Shown here: positions 7,714 to 15,701 of the stretch, piece by piece
Layout of the letters: the number at the start of each line of letters is the position of its first letter
How positions within the stretch are numbered: position 1 is the first letter of the stretch
Source: Bacillota bacterium
GTDB lineage: Bacteria > Bacillota > Clostridia > Lachnospirales > Lachnospiraceae
Direction of reading: 5' to 3'
Assembly (NCBI GenBank): GCA_023416695.1
Contig: JAEZGY010000014.1
Coordinates: 1-33,904 of the forward strand
DNA length: 33,904 nt
Position numbers and translations under genes: made by a program
The notes under the pieces: model-generated
What the model was told of the DNA's origin: nothing
Databases searched by the model: none
Seen by the model: the letters and a program-made list of their open reading frames with translations, nothing else

Positions 7714-8316
7714 ATGAAACATCTTTTGGATTTTACCTACCGAATGGGATACAAAAAGTTATTTGTGATATGCCTGCTGTTGGGGGTTGTTTTAGGGACA
7801 GTATTCGGAAATGTTTTAAAGAACTATTATTTAGATACTTTTGTATTGTTTAATCCAGACTATATAAAAGCATTGAAAGAAAGTAATATAGATGGTTTAT
7901 CCGTAGCACAAATGGCTTTTGTATCCTATTTCAAGAGTTTTGGTCTCATGTGTTTGTTTGTTACTACGATTATTGGAACCCCATGTCTATACGGTCATTG
8001 TGTATATAAAGGTTTTAGTGTTGGTTTTTTAATCACAGCTGCAACATTAAGGTATGGTGCAAAAGGAATTTTGTTTTTTCTTGCGTATAATTTCCCTCAA
8101 AGTTTATTAATTGTTCCAATGTTTGTAATGCTTTATGTTAAGGGATATGAATTAAACTATCAACTTTTTTCAAGGGTAGAACATGAACACGTTAAACTAT
8201 CTCAATATATCCCATATATTATAATACTTGTCATTGTTTTAATTTTGGCTAGTTTAATGGAAGGATATGTGAATACAAATGTAGTAAAATATCTTGTTCT
8301 TAGATTTGATTCTTAA
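7714..8316 (+). CDS. spoIIM: Stage II sporulation protein M
   Basis: SpoIIM is the membrane scaffold of the SpoIID-SpoIIM-SpoIIP peptidoglycan-degrading complex that drives engulfment in the mother cell. The 200-residue product is almost entirely hydrophobic, with about five membrane segments (near 17-33, 70-90, 98-112, 118-142 and 168-186), as in the DUF95/SpoIIM family. The GTPCLYGHCVYKGFSVGF segment (about 88-105) fits the conserved loop-helix of the family. AGGAGG at 7701-7706 precedes ATG 7714. It sits between nudF and a xerD-type gene, the same neighbourhood as in B. subtilis. A SigE-like promoter lies in the gap upstream. Its presence implies an endospore former. Confidence 0.92.
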   Translation: MKHLLDFTYRMGYKKLFVICLLLGVVLGTVFGNVLKNYYLDTFVLFNPDYIKALKESNIDGLSVAQMAFVSYFKSFGLMCLFVTTIIGTPCLYGHCVYKGFSVGFLITAATLRYGAKGILFFLAYNFPQSLLIVPMFVMLYVKGYELNYQLFSRVEHEHVKLSQYIPYIIILVIVLILASLMEGYVNTNVVKYLVLRFDS

Positions 8317-8353
8317 GATACTAAGAACTGATAGAAAGTGGGTAAGAAAGATT

Positions 8354-9235
8354 ATGAAGACTATAGAAGCAGATTATATTAGTTATCTTAAAGACGTGAA
8401 ACAACATTCGATCAATACATGTCTAGCATATGAACAAGATTTAAAACGTTTTCATATTTTTTTAAAAGATAGTAAAGTTGAATCCTATCCACAAGTCAAT
8501 GATACTTTATTAAATTCATATGTTTTACAATTGGAAAAGCAGGGTTTTTCCCCTTCGACGATTATTCGAAATATAGTTGTGTTAAAAAAATTCTTTCTTT
8601 ACCTACTCACTAATAGAATGATTACTATAAATCCAACAGAGAATCTAAAAGGACCTAAGCCTATACATCAAGCACCTAACATGCTAACTGTAGAAGAAGT
8701 AAACACATTATTGAATATGCCAGATGTAAGTACTAGAATTGGCCTTCGTGACAAAGCAATTTTTGAACTTCTATATGGTACCGGGATCAAAACTTCCGAA
8801 CTGATTGATTTAAAGATTACAGATGTAAATTTCAATTATAATATTTTGACATGCCATAATCTAAAAAAAGAAAGAATAATTCCCTTTGGTGGACAGGCTA
8901 GAGTAGCACTAGAAAACTATATGAATAACAGTCGTGATTCATTTTTAAGAAGAGGAGAAAGTGACACACTATTTTTAAGTCAGCAAGGGAATGGGCTTAC
9001 AAGGCAAGGTTTTTGGAAAATAGTAAAGGGATACGGAAGTAGAATGGGATTAACCGAGATAAGTCCTCAGGTATTAAGACATTCCTTTGCTATGCATCTA
9101 ATCGAAAACGGTGCTAACATTGCAACTGTAGGAGAAATGTTAGGTTATACAGATACTAGCAGAGCTTATACTTATGTTGCTGCACAGAATGTAAGAGTAA
9201 GAGAAGAATATATGAAAGCTCATCCAAGAGCATAA
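8354..9235 (+). CDS. XerD-like tyrosine recombinase with replaced catalytic residues
   Basis: The 293-residue protein has the full XerC/XerD architecture: an N-terminal SAM-like core-binding domain (about 1-100) and a C-terminal phage-integrase domain (about 110-293). Several catalytic positions are not canonical. The first arginine (normally TGLRxSEL) is K146 in TGIKTSEL; the histidine of HxxR is Q239 in QVLRHSF, with R242 kept; the third-box His/Trp is Y265 in MLGYTD. K171/K172 (LKKER) and a tyrosine (Y272 or Y274) remain. Position after nudF-spoIIM matches B. subtilis xerD, so this may be a chromosome-dimer recombinase that has drifted, or a non-catalytic XerD-like protein. Start ATG 8354 gives family length; a longer frame from 8294 overlaps spoIIM. 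The ribosome binding site (AAGTGGG, 8336-8342) is weak and distant. Confidence 0.85.
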   Translation: MKTIEADYISYLKDVKQHSINTCLAYEQDLKRFHIFLKDSKVESYPQVNDTLLNSYVLQLEKQGFSPSTIIRNIVVLKKFFLYLLTNRMITINPTENLKGPKPIHQAPNMLTVEEVNTLLNMPDVSTRIGLRDKAIFELLYGTGIKTSELIDLKITDVNFNYNILTCHNLKKERIIPFGGQARVALENYMNNSRDSFLRRGESDTLFLSQQGNGLTRQGFWKIVKGYGSRMGLTEISPQVLRHSFAMHLIENGANIATVGEMLGYTDTSRAYTYVAAQNVRVREEYMKAHPRA

Positions 9236-9277
9236 AAAATAAGTGCATACCTAAGGTAGGGTATGCACTTATTTTTT
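9234..9277. terminator. Bidirectional terminator between xerD-like gene and DAHP synthase
   Basis: AAGTGCATACC at 9241-9251 pairs perfectly with GGTATGCACTT at 9260-9270, flanked by an A-run at 9234-9239 and a T-run at 9272-9277. It ends transcripts from both converging genes. The DAHP synthase stop codon overlaps its right edge. Confidence 0.95.
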
Positions 9278-10304
9278 AAATATGGTCAGCAATCATATAT
9301 AATAGACGTTCTGTAGTATCCCAACCAATACAAGCATCAGTAATAGATTTTCCATAAATCCGCTCATGAATCGCTTGATTTCCTTCTTCGATGTAACTCT
9401 CTACCATAACACCCTTTACAAGCTCTTTGATTTCAGGTGAGTTTTGACGATTATAAAGGACCTCACGAACAATTCTAGGTTGCTCATAAAAGCACTTATT
9501 CGAATTGGCATGATTAACATCTATGATACAAGCAGGATTTAATAAATCTCGTTCATTATACATCGTATGTAAACGAAGTAGGTCTTCATAGTGATAGTTG
9601 GAGATAGACTGACCGTGCTTGTTCACAGCCCCTCTTAGGATGGTATGAGTGAGAGGGTTTCCTTCTGTCTTTACTTCCCAACCACGATATAAGAATGTAT
9701 GACTACCTTGGGCAGCAACACATGAATTTAACATTACTGAAAAATCTCCAGAGGTTGGATTTTTCATTCCTGCAGGAATATCAAAACCACTTACGGTTAG
9801 CCGATGTTGCTGATCCTCAACACTTCTAGCCCCTATGGCTACATAGGACAAAATATCTTCTAAATATGGCCAATTTTCTGGATAAAGCATTTCGTCTGCT
9901 GCAGTAAGATTAGATTCCTGCATCACCCTGATATGCATCTTTCTCATTGCCACAAGACCTTCATGTAAGTCTGGTTTTTTTTCGGGATCTGGTTGATGTA
10001 CAATACCTTTATACCCTTCTCCAGTGGTTCTTGGTTTGTTTGTATACACTCTAGGTATTATAATAACCTTATCTTTGATCTTATCCTGTATTTTTGCTAA
10101 TCTTGATACATAATCACATACTGAATCTTCGCTATCCGCAGAACATGGGCCAATGATTACTAGAAATTTATCTGAATTTCCGGTAAAGACATCCTTAATC
10201 ATCTGATCCCTAAGCTTTTTTAATTCTTTTAATTCAGCTGTTAGTGGGTAGGTTGCCAACAATTCAGCTGGAGACATTACTTCTTTTATTAGATTCATTC
10301 CCAT
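9276..10304 (-). CDS. 3-deoxy-7-phosphoheptulonate synthase (DAHP synthase, class I alpha)
   Basis: Condenses phosphoenolpyruvate and erythrose 4-phosphate, the first step of the shikimate pathway. The 342-residue protein is of the AroF/AroG/AroH type: IIGPCSADS (about 49-57) with the metal-binding cysteine, PRVYTNKPRTTGEGYKG (about 84-100) binding PEP, RSVEDQQHR (about 158-166), the GMKNPTSGD segment and a C-terminal VNHANSNK metal site with VMVESYIEEGNQ. The only minus-strand gene in the window; its ribosome binding site AAGGAGA (complement, about 10313-10319) precedes ATG 10304. It is transcribed divergently from the iorAB operon, which handles aromatic 2-oxoacids, so the two may be co-regulated. 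Which aromatic amino acid, if any, inhibits it cannot be read from sequence. Confidence 0.95.
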   Translation of the reverse strand: MGMNLIKEVMSPAELLATYPLTAELKELKKLRDQMIKDVFTGNSDKFLVIIGPCSADSEDSVCDYVSRLAKIQDKIKDKVIIIPRVYTNKPRTTGEGYKGIVHQPDPEKKPDLHEGLVAMRKMHIRVMQESNLTAADEMLYPENWPYLEDILSYVAIGARSVEDQQHRLTVSGFDIPAGMKNPTSGDFSVMLNSCVAAQGSHTFLYRGWEVKTEGNPLTHTILRGAVNKHGQSISNYHYEDLLRLHTMYNERDLLNPACIIDVNHANSNKCFYEQPRIVREVLYNRQNSPEIKELVKGVMVESYIEEGNQAIHERIYGKSITDACIGWDTTERLLYMIADHI

Positions 10305-10342
10305 ATATTTATCTCCTTGTTATGTAGTAAATCTTTGTAGGT

Positions 10343-10371
10343 ATTCTATAATGCTTTCATCTATAAGTCAA
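10343..10371 (-). promoter_or_regulatory. SigA-type promoter of DAHP synthase gene
   Basis: Read on the minus strand, TTGACT (10371-10366) and TAGAAT (10348-10343) are 17 bases apart, each 5 of 6 to consensus. It lies about 40 bases before the start codon. The divergent iorA promoter begins only 47 bases away. Confidence 0.72.
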
Positions 10372-10417
10372 CCTTTGTACCTATTTATTCTTGAAGACTT
10401 ATGTATTTTCCATTCCA

Positions 10418-10446
10418 TTGACACTAAAGTTAAGGTATAGTATAAT
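10418..10446 (+). promoter_or_regulatory. Perfect SigA promoter of the iorAB-paaK operon
   Basis: TTGACA at 10418-10423 and TATAAT at 10441-10446 with exactly 17 bases between match consensus at 12 of 12 positions. The start site would be near 10453, leaving about 95 bases of leader before iorA. That leader holds a small ATCTAT/ATAGAT hairpin (10482-10504) but no T-box or terminator that I can recognise. Confidence 0.92.
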
Positions 10447-10548
10447 TTATTGAATTAAAGTGCTAATGTTTACATTTAGTCATCTATGTAATAGTTTTAT
10501 AGATACCTAAAAAGAGTACATATTGAGTTTAAGAAAGGTGGATAACAA

Positions 10549-12288
10549 GTGTCTGACAAAGTAATTATGCTTGGGAATGAGGCTATTGCCCGAGGAGCGT
10601 ATGAGGCAGGGGTAAAAGTATCTGCAGCATATCCCGGAACCCCTAGTACTGAGATTAGCGAAAATATTGTGAAATATAAGGAGATTTATTCTGAGTGGTC
10701 ACCAAATGAAAAGGTTGCTATGGAAGTCGCTATCGGTGCATCCATAAGTGGTGTAAGAGCAATGGCATCTATGAAACACGTAGGTGTGAATGTTGCTGCA
10801 GATCCTCTTTACACGATTGCTTATTCTGGAGTAAATGGTGGACTAGTATTAGTGGCAGCTGATGATCCGGGTTTATATAGCTCACAAAATGAGCAGGACA
10901 CAAGAATGGTGGCAAGAGCAGCCATGGTTCCTGTTTTAGAACCATCGGACAGCCAAGAAGCGAAGGATTTTGTCAAATATGCATTTGAACTGAGCGAGAC
11001 ATATGACACACCAGTTATTGTTCGTACAACTACAAGATTAAGTCATTCTCAAGGCTTAGTTGAATTATGTAATCGCATGGAAGTGGAAGATAAACCATAT
11101 GAACGTAATCCAGCAAAAAATGTAATGATGCCGGGTAATGCGAAAGGACGCCATGTTGTTGTAGAGGCTAGAAACAACAACATGATAGTAGATGGAGTTG
11201 ATTTCCCTGTAAATAAGGTGGAATATAGCAATTCGAAGATAGGTGTTATTACGTCTGGTATTCCTTATCAATATGTGAAAGAAGCGCTTCCAGAAGCCTC
11301 TGTTTTAAAATTGGGAATTGTTAATCCACTTCCTAAAACTTTAATCGAAGAATTTGCAAGTAAAGTAGATGTTTTGTACATAGTAGAAGAATTAGAACCT
11401 GTAATTGAAGAACAGGTTAAATCATGGGGAATTAAGTGTGTTGGTAAGGATATTTTTACCCGTCAAGGAGAATACAGTGCGAATTTAATTCGTAAATCAA
11501 TTTTAAAAGAAGAACTAGATTTAGCTGATCCTGCAGTGGTACCAAATCGACCACCAATCTTATGCCCAGGGTGTCCACATAGAAGTGTATATTCTGTATT
11601 ACATAAATTAAAGATACATGCTGCTGGCGATATTGGATGTTATACATTAGGAGCAGTTCCTCCTCTAAGTGTGGTTGATACTACGGTATGTATGGGAGCT
11701 AGTATCAGTACTCTTCATGGTATGGAAAAGGCAAAAGGAAAAGACTATATTAAGAACTGGGTAGCGGTAATAGGTGATTCTACTTTTATGCATACAGGAA
11801 TCAACTCCCTTATTAATATGGTTTATAACAAGTCTACAGGAACTGTAATGATCTTAGATAATTCCACCACTGGCATGACTGGTCATCAGGATCATGCTGC
11901 TACTGGCAAGACCTTACAAGGGGAAGATACCTATTCTATTAATTTAATGGAATTATGTAAATCCATAGGCATTAAGAATGTTGTTGAAATCAATGCGTTT
12001 GACATCGTAGAACTTGAAAAAATAGTAAAAGAAGAAGTTGCAAAGGATGAACTTTCTGTAATCATTACTAAGTCACCTTGTATATTATTAAATAAAGCGC
12101 CTGTTAAATTCCAATACGTTGTAGACCCAGACGTTTGTAAGAAATGTGGAATGTGTATGAAACCTGGGTGTCCAGCAATTACAAAGTTAGATGATAAAAC
12201 TGCTAGAATCAATGATACTATGTGTACCGGATGTGGTCTTTGTGATACCCTGTGTCATTTTGGTTCAATACAAAAAGTGGAATTATAG
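10549..12288 (+). CDS. iorA: Indolepyruvate ferredoxin oxidoreductase, alpha subunit
   Basis: With IorB it oxidatively decarboxylates aryl pyruvates (from tryptophan, phenylalanine, tyrosine) to aryl-acetyl-CoA, reducing ferredoxin. The 579-residue protein has the pyrimidine-binding half first (AAYPGTPSTE, about 27-36), a transketolase-C-like middle, a TPP-binding half with PGCPHRS (about 341), GDIGCYTLG (about 360) and GDSTFMHTG (about 408), and a C-terminal pair of [4Fe-4S] motifs: C-x2-C-x2-C-x4-CP and C-x2-C-x2-C-x3-C (about 529-573). Length is typical. The start is GTG 10549, with AAAGGTGG at 10535-10542. iorB follows 12 bases later. First gene of the operon behind a perfect promoter, so expected to be well expressed. 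Confidence 0.96.
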   Translation: MSDKVIMLGNEAIARGAYEAGVKVSAAYPGTPSTEISENIVKYKEIYSEWSPNEKVAMEVAIGASISGVRAMASMKHVGVNVAADPLYTIAYSGVNGGLVLVAADDPGLYSSQNEQDTRMVARAAMVPVLEPSDSQEAKDFVKYAFELSETYDTPVIVRTTTRLSHSQGLVELCNRMEVEDKPYERNPAKNVMMPGNAKGRHVVVEARNNNMIVDGVDFPVNKVEYSNSKIGVITSGIPYQYVKEALPEASVLKLGIVNPLPKTLIEEFASKVDVLYIVEELEPVIEEQVKSWGIKCVGKDIFTRQGEYSANLIRKSILKEELDLADPAVVPNRPPILCPGCPHRSVYSVLHKLKIHAAGDIGCYTLGAVPPLSVVDTTVCMGASISTLHGMEKAKGKDYIKNWVAVIGDSTFMHTGINSLINMVYNKSTGTVMILDNSTTGMTGHQDHAATGKTLQGEDTYSINLMELCKSIGIKNVVEINAFDIVELEKIVKEEVAKDELSVIITKSPCILLNKAPVKFQYVVDPDVCKKCGMCMKPGCPAITKLDDKTARINDTMCTGCGLCDTLCHFGSIQKVEL

Positions 12289-12300
12289 GAGGGTGCTACC

Positions 12301-12873
12301 ATGACAAAAAATATAATGATTGTAGGTGTTGGTGGTCAAGGCACCTTATTAACAAGCAGAATTCTAGGTGCTCTTATGCTTCATGTTGGTTATGATGTTA
12401 AGCTTTCTGAGGTACATGGAATGGCACAGAGAGGCGGAAGTGTTGTTACCTTCGTTCGATATGGAGATACAGTAGCAGAGCCTATTGTAGAGGAAGGAAC
12501 AGCAGATGTCCTAATTGCGTTTGAAAGACTAGAGGCTCTTCGATATGCTCACTTTTTAAAGAGGGATGGAGTACTTATTGTTAATGATCAAAGAATTGAC
12601 CCTATGCCAGTAGTAATTGGAGCGGCCACCTATCCTGAAGGTATTTTAGAAAGTTTAGAAGAAAAATATAAGATGTACAAAGTTAACGCCATGGAAGAAG
12701 CAAAAAAACTCGGCAACACCAAGGTATTTAATAGTATCGTTTTAGGAGTTGCTGCTAAGAGAATGGATATTCCTTATGATGCATGGGTAACTGTGATTGA
12801 AGAGACAGTTCCACCTAAAACTATAGAGGTGAATAAAACAGCTTTTGATATAGGATATCATTTACATGCATAA
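12301..12873 (+). CDS. iorB: Indolepyruvate ferredoxin oxidoreductase, beta subunit
   Basis: The gamma-type subunit that completes the aryl-pyruvate:ferredoxin oxidoreductase. The 190-residue product begins with the family signature GVGGQGTLLTSRILG (about 8-22), which binds the CoA/TPP interface, and carries EVHGMAQRGGSVVTFVRYG (about 38-56), the usual conserved block of 2-oxoacid oxidoreductase gamma/IorB subunits. GGAGG at 12288-12292 overlaps the end of iorA and lies 8 bases before ATG 12301, indicating translational coupling. Length is typical for IorB. Confidence 0.95.
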   Translation: MTKNIMIVGVGGQGTLLTSRILGALMLHVGYDVKLSEVHGMAQRGGSVVTFVRYGDTVAEPIVEEGTADVLIAFERLEALRYAHFLKRDGVLIVNDQRIDPMPVVIGAATYPEGILESLEEKYKMYKVNAMEEAKKLGNTKVFNSIVLGVAAKRMDIPYDAWVTVIEETVPPKTIEVNKTAFDIGYHLHA

Positions 12874-12899
12874 ATAAAGTAGAGTAGGAGGATGACACC

Positions 12900-14198
12900 A
12901 TGATTTGGAATGAAGCCAAGGAATGTATGAGCAGAGACGAGATTTGCTCCCTGCAAAGTGCTAGGCTAAGAAAAATGGTATCCCGAGTATACCATAATGT
13001 TGAGTTTTACCGTAAGAAGATGCAACAAATGGGAATTGAGCCAGGAGATATACAAGGGATAGAGGATCTTAATAAGCTTCCATTTACCACAAAAGAGGAT
13101 TTGCGTCAAAACTATCCATTTGGATTGTTTGCAATTCCACAATCCCAGATAGTACGTGTTCATGCATCCTCTGGTACCACTGGAAAGCCTACTGTTGTAG
13201 GGTATTCCAGAAAGGATATTGAAATCTGGCAGGAATGTGTTGCGAGAGTACTTGCTATGGCAGGAATCTCTTCTAAGGATAAGATTCAGATCTCTTATGG
13301 ATACGGCCTATTTACGGGAGGACTTGGTCTTCATTATGGGGCCGAAAATCTAGGTGCTACAGTAGTACCTATGTCTGTAGGTAATACAAAGAAGCAAATT
13401 ACTATGATGGAGGACTTTGGTGTAACTGCAATTGCTTGTACCCCATCTTACTTATTACATATTACAGAAGCACTAGAAGAGCATAATGCCATTGATAGGA
13501 TTAAGCTTAAGCATGCCATTTGTGGTGCTGAACCTTGGACAGAAAACATGAGAAAAGAAATTGAGCAAAAGCTCCATATTCAGGCTCATGACATCTATGG
13601 TCTTAGTGAAATTATGGGTCCAGGTGTTGCTGCTGACTGTGAATTCCACAGTGGATTACATGTATATGAAGATCATTTTATCCCAGAGATTATTAATCCA
13701 GATACATTAGAACCTCTGGCTCCAGGAGAAACAGGAGAGCTAGTATTTACTACCATTACAAAAGAAGCACTTCCTTTATTCCGTTATCGTACCAAAGACT
13801 TAACTAGTATCGATTATGATAAGTGTGAATGTGGCCGTACCTTAGCAAGATTGTCTCGATTTAAAGGCCGTTCAGATGATATGCTCATCATTCGTGGTGT
13901 AAATGTATTTCCATCACAAATTGAATCGGCTTTACTAGAAATCGGTGAAACAAGCCCTCACTATCAGTTAATAGTCGATAGAGTAGATAATTTAGACACA
14001 CTAGAAGTATTAGTAGAAGTAGAAGAACGTTTCTTCTCCGATGAAATTCGTGCTTTAGAGAAACTCACAAAGAAAATCTCTCACACCTTGCAACAAGCGT
14101 TAGGGGTAGCTGCTAAGGTTAAATTAGTAGAACCTAAGACTATCGCAAGAAGTGAAGGAAAAGCAGTTCGTGTAATTGACAAACGTAAACTTATCTAG
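12900..14198 (+). CDS. paaK: Phenylacetate-CoA ligase family enzyme
   Basis: An adenylate-forming (AMP-producing) acyl-CoA ligase of the PaaK family, 432 residues as usual. The phosphate-binding loop SSGTTGKPT is at 90-98, the YGLSEIMGPG core motif near 233, and a C-terminal lid with RGRSDDMLIIRGVNVFPSQIE (about 320-340). It also has the C-terminal AMP-binding subdomain found in true PaaK. Next to iorAB its substrate is probably an aryl acetate (phenylacetate, indoleacetate or 4-hydroxyphenylacetate); it could either activate the acid or, in reverse, recover ATP from the aryl-acetyl-CoA made by IorAB. Direction is not shown by sequence. GTAGGAGG at 12883-12891 precedes ATG 12900. Third gene of the operon, 26 bases after iorB. 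Confidence 0.92.
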   Translation: MIWNEAKECMSRDEICSLQSARLRKMVSRVYHNVEFYRKKMQQMGIEPGDIQGIEDLNKLPFTTKEDLRQNYPFGLFAIPQSQIVRVHASSGTTGKPTVVGYSRKDIEIWQECVARVLAMAGISSKDKIQISYGYGLFTGGLGLHYGAENLGATVVPMSVGNTKKQITMMEDFGVTAIACTPSYLLHITEALEEHNAIDRIKLKHAICGAEPWTENMRKEIEQKLHIQAHDIYGLSEIMGPGVAADCEFHSGLHVYEDHFIPEIINPDTLEPLAPGETGELVFTTITKEALPLFRYRTKDLTSIDYDKCECGRTLARLSRFKGRSDDMLIIRGVNVFPSQIESALLEIGETSPHYQLIVDRVDNLDTLEVLVEVEERFFSDEIRALEKLTKKISHTLQQALGVAAKVKLVEPKTIARSEGKAVRVIDKRKLI

Positions 14199-14215
14199 TC
14201 AAAAGGAGGAGAACT

Positions 14216-14653
14216 ATGCTTATTAAACAGCTATCTGTATTTATTGAAAACCGTGAGGGAAGATTAGAAAAAGTAACAGAGACCTTATCAGAAAATCAGA
14301 TTAATATCGTTTCCTTAAGTCTTGCAGATACCTCTGAATATGGAATGCTAAGAATGGTGGTCTCTGATCCAGTAAAAGGGAAAGCAGTGTTAAAGGAGGC
14401 TGGTTTTTCAGCTATGTTAACAGATGTTTTGGCTATCAAACTTCCACATAAGATAGGTGCCCTATTTACTTTGTTGGAATTCTTAGTTGCTAGAGATATA
14501 AGTATCGAGTATATGTATGCGCTTGCTACAGGAGAAAATGCTTCTATTATTGTTAAGGTATCTGATGTGAATACAGCCGTTGAGGTGTTAGAAACTAACC
14601 ATTATGAGCTTTTTACAGCAGAGGATGCATACAAAATCAATTATGAAGCATAA
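14216..14653 (+). CDS. Tandem ACT-domain amino-acid-binding protein
   Basis: A 145-residue protein made only of two ACT domains: residues about 1-70 (KQLSVFIENREGRLEKVTETL) and about 71-142 (AIKLPHKIGALFTLLEFLVARDISIEYMYA). ACT domains bind amino acids, usually at dimer interfaces, and control enzymes allosterically or transcription. Stand-alone ACT-ACT proteins are common beside iorAB-paaK genes in anaerobes. I infer it senses an aromatic amino acid and modulates the ligase or oxidoreductase; the ligand is not identifiable here. AAAGGAGG at 14201-14208 lies 7 bases before ATG 14216, and the gene follows paaK by 17 bases, so it is in the same operon. Confidence 0.9.
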   Translation: MLIKQLSVFIENREGRLEKVTETLSENQINIVSLSLADTSEYGMLRMVVSDPVKGKAVLKEAGFSAMLTDVLAIKLPHKIGALFTLLEFLVARDISIEYMYALATGENASIIVKVSDVNTAVEVLETNHYELFTAEDAYKINYEA

Positions 14654-14692
14654 ATAACACTGACCTAAAGATAAACAAGAAAGGGGATTATC

Positions 14693-14971
14693 ATGGGAGA
14701 TAAGCCTGATTATTACTTAAAAAAACTTACAAAAGAAGAAAGAAAGCAGATGAAAGAAGAGGAAAGGAAGAATGGAAAACCTAAAATCCTCATCTTTATA
14801 ATAATCTTGATGGTTGCTATTATGGCAGGAATGTTTATTCTTTCGTATTTTTGGTCCATGGAAAAAGTACCAAGTAGTATAGCAATTCCTGTTATGGTAG
14901 TGTGTTTAGTGGCGGAGTTAATAATATGTGAAATCTCAAACAAAATGAATCATAAACTTAATAAAGAGTAA
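14693..14971 (+). CDS. Small two-helix membrane protein of unknown function
   Basis: I do not recognise this 92-residue protein. It has a highly charged N-terminus (residues 8-30, rich in Lys and Glu; KKLTKEERKQMKEEERKNGK), then two hydrophobic helices (about 32-53 and 63-81) and a short basic tail. The positive-inside rule places both ends in the cytoplasm. AAAGGGG at 14681-14687 precedes ATG 14693. It is 39 bases after the ACT protein and before a terminator, so it is probably the last gene of the iorAB operon, though nothing links it functionally to aromatic metabolism. Confidence 0.75.
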   Translation: MGDKPDYYLKKLTKEERKQMKEEERKNGKPKILIFIIILMVAIMAGMFILSYFWSMEKVPSSIAIPVMVVCLVAELIICEISNKMNHKLNKE

Positions 14972-14980
14972 ATGCTATAA

Positions 14981-15032
14981 AAGAGTATAAGAAGTGAATT
15001 TCCACATTCCTTTCCTATACTCTTATTTTTTT
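14981..15032 (+). terminator. Intrinsic terminator ending the iorAB operon
   Basis: AAGAGTATA at 14981-14989 pairs with TATACTCTT at 15016-15024, with weaker inner pairing (GTG/CAC, GAAT/ATTC). A T-rich tail, TATTTTTTT, ends at 15032. Confidence 0.85.
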
Positions 15033-15080
15033 ACTTTTTTGCTCATATAGTACATTAAGAATAAGTATTATGGTGTTACT

Positions 15081-15626
15081 ATGAATAAAATAATGAAGAC
15101 TTCGATAATAGGCATATGCATGATACTCCTTATTCATACAATACTACAAAAGACTAGATTTGGTTATTACAATCCTATTTTTCAGCCGTTTTCAACTAGA
15201 TTAAATGCGGAAAAATTACTATTACAAGTAGGTGATACCTTTCAACTTCGCCCTCAAGCTTTGAATAAGAGAGTAACCTTTCGTAGCAGCAATTTTCGTA
15301 TTGTAGATGTAATGCCTTCTGGTAAACTCTATGCAAAGGCGGTAGGCACAGCAATTATTACTGTGAAAGGTAAGTCAGGTACAGCAAAGTGTAAAGTGAC
15401 GGTAATTAGTATTAGTCAGCATAAGCTCTCTCTTACAGTAGGAGAAAAGAAACAATTATTTATTAAAGGTTCTAAAAAGAAAGTCAAATGGAAGAGTAAT
15501 AGTAAGATTGTATTGGTTGATGATGAGGGAGTGGTTACTGCTGTATTACCTGGATCGGCAACAATCACAGCAATAATTAGTGGGAAAGAGTTAGAATGTA
15601 ATATATATATAAAAAATAATCCTTAA
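15081..15626 (+). CDS. Secreted or membrane-anchored Ig-like (Big2) domain protein
   Basis: A 181-residue protein with an N-terminal hydrophobic helix (about 7-21: ISIIGICMILLIHT-like) acting as signal peptide or anchor, then two bacterial Ig-like type 2 repeats. Repeat one spans about 42-110 (LLLQVGDTFQLRPQ, ending VGTAIITVKGKSGTAKCKVTV); repeat two spans about 112-178 (LSLTVGEKKQLFIK, ending PGSATITAIISGKELECNIYI). Big2 domains usually present adhesins or enzymes outside the cell; here there is no other domain, so function is unknown. The ribosome binding site is weak (GGTG, 15072-15075). It lies between the iorAB terminator and dacF; a relation to dacF is possible but unproven. Confidence 0.8.
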   Translation: MNKIMKTSIIGICMILLIHTILQKTRFGYYNPIFQPFSTRLNAEKLLLQVGDTFQLRPQALNKRVTFRSSNFRIVDVMPSGKLYAKAVGTAIITVKGKSGTAKCKVTVISISQHKLSLTVGEKKQLFIKGSKKKVKWKSNSKIVLVDDEGVVTAVLPGSATITAIISGKELECNIYIKNNP

Positions 15627-15701
15627 ACTCGGACAATTTAAGTCATAAATCTAAAACTCTTTGATACACTAGTATAGAGATTAAGAAGTTTGGAGTACCT
15701 A

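Noticed and set aside
15672..15701. Possible SigF promoter (GTATA) before the DacF-like gene
   Set aside because: The only -10 partner at correct spacing coincides with the ribosome binding site, leaving no leader.
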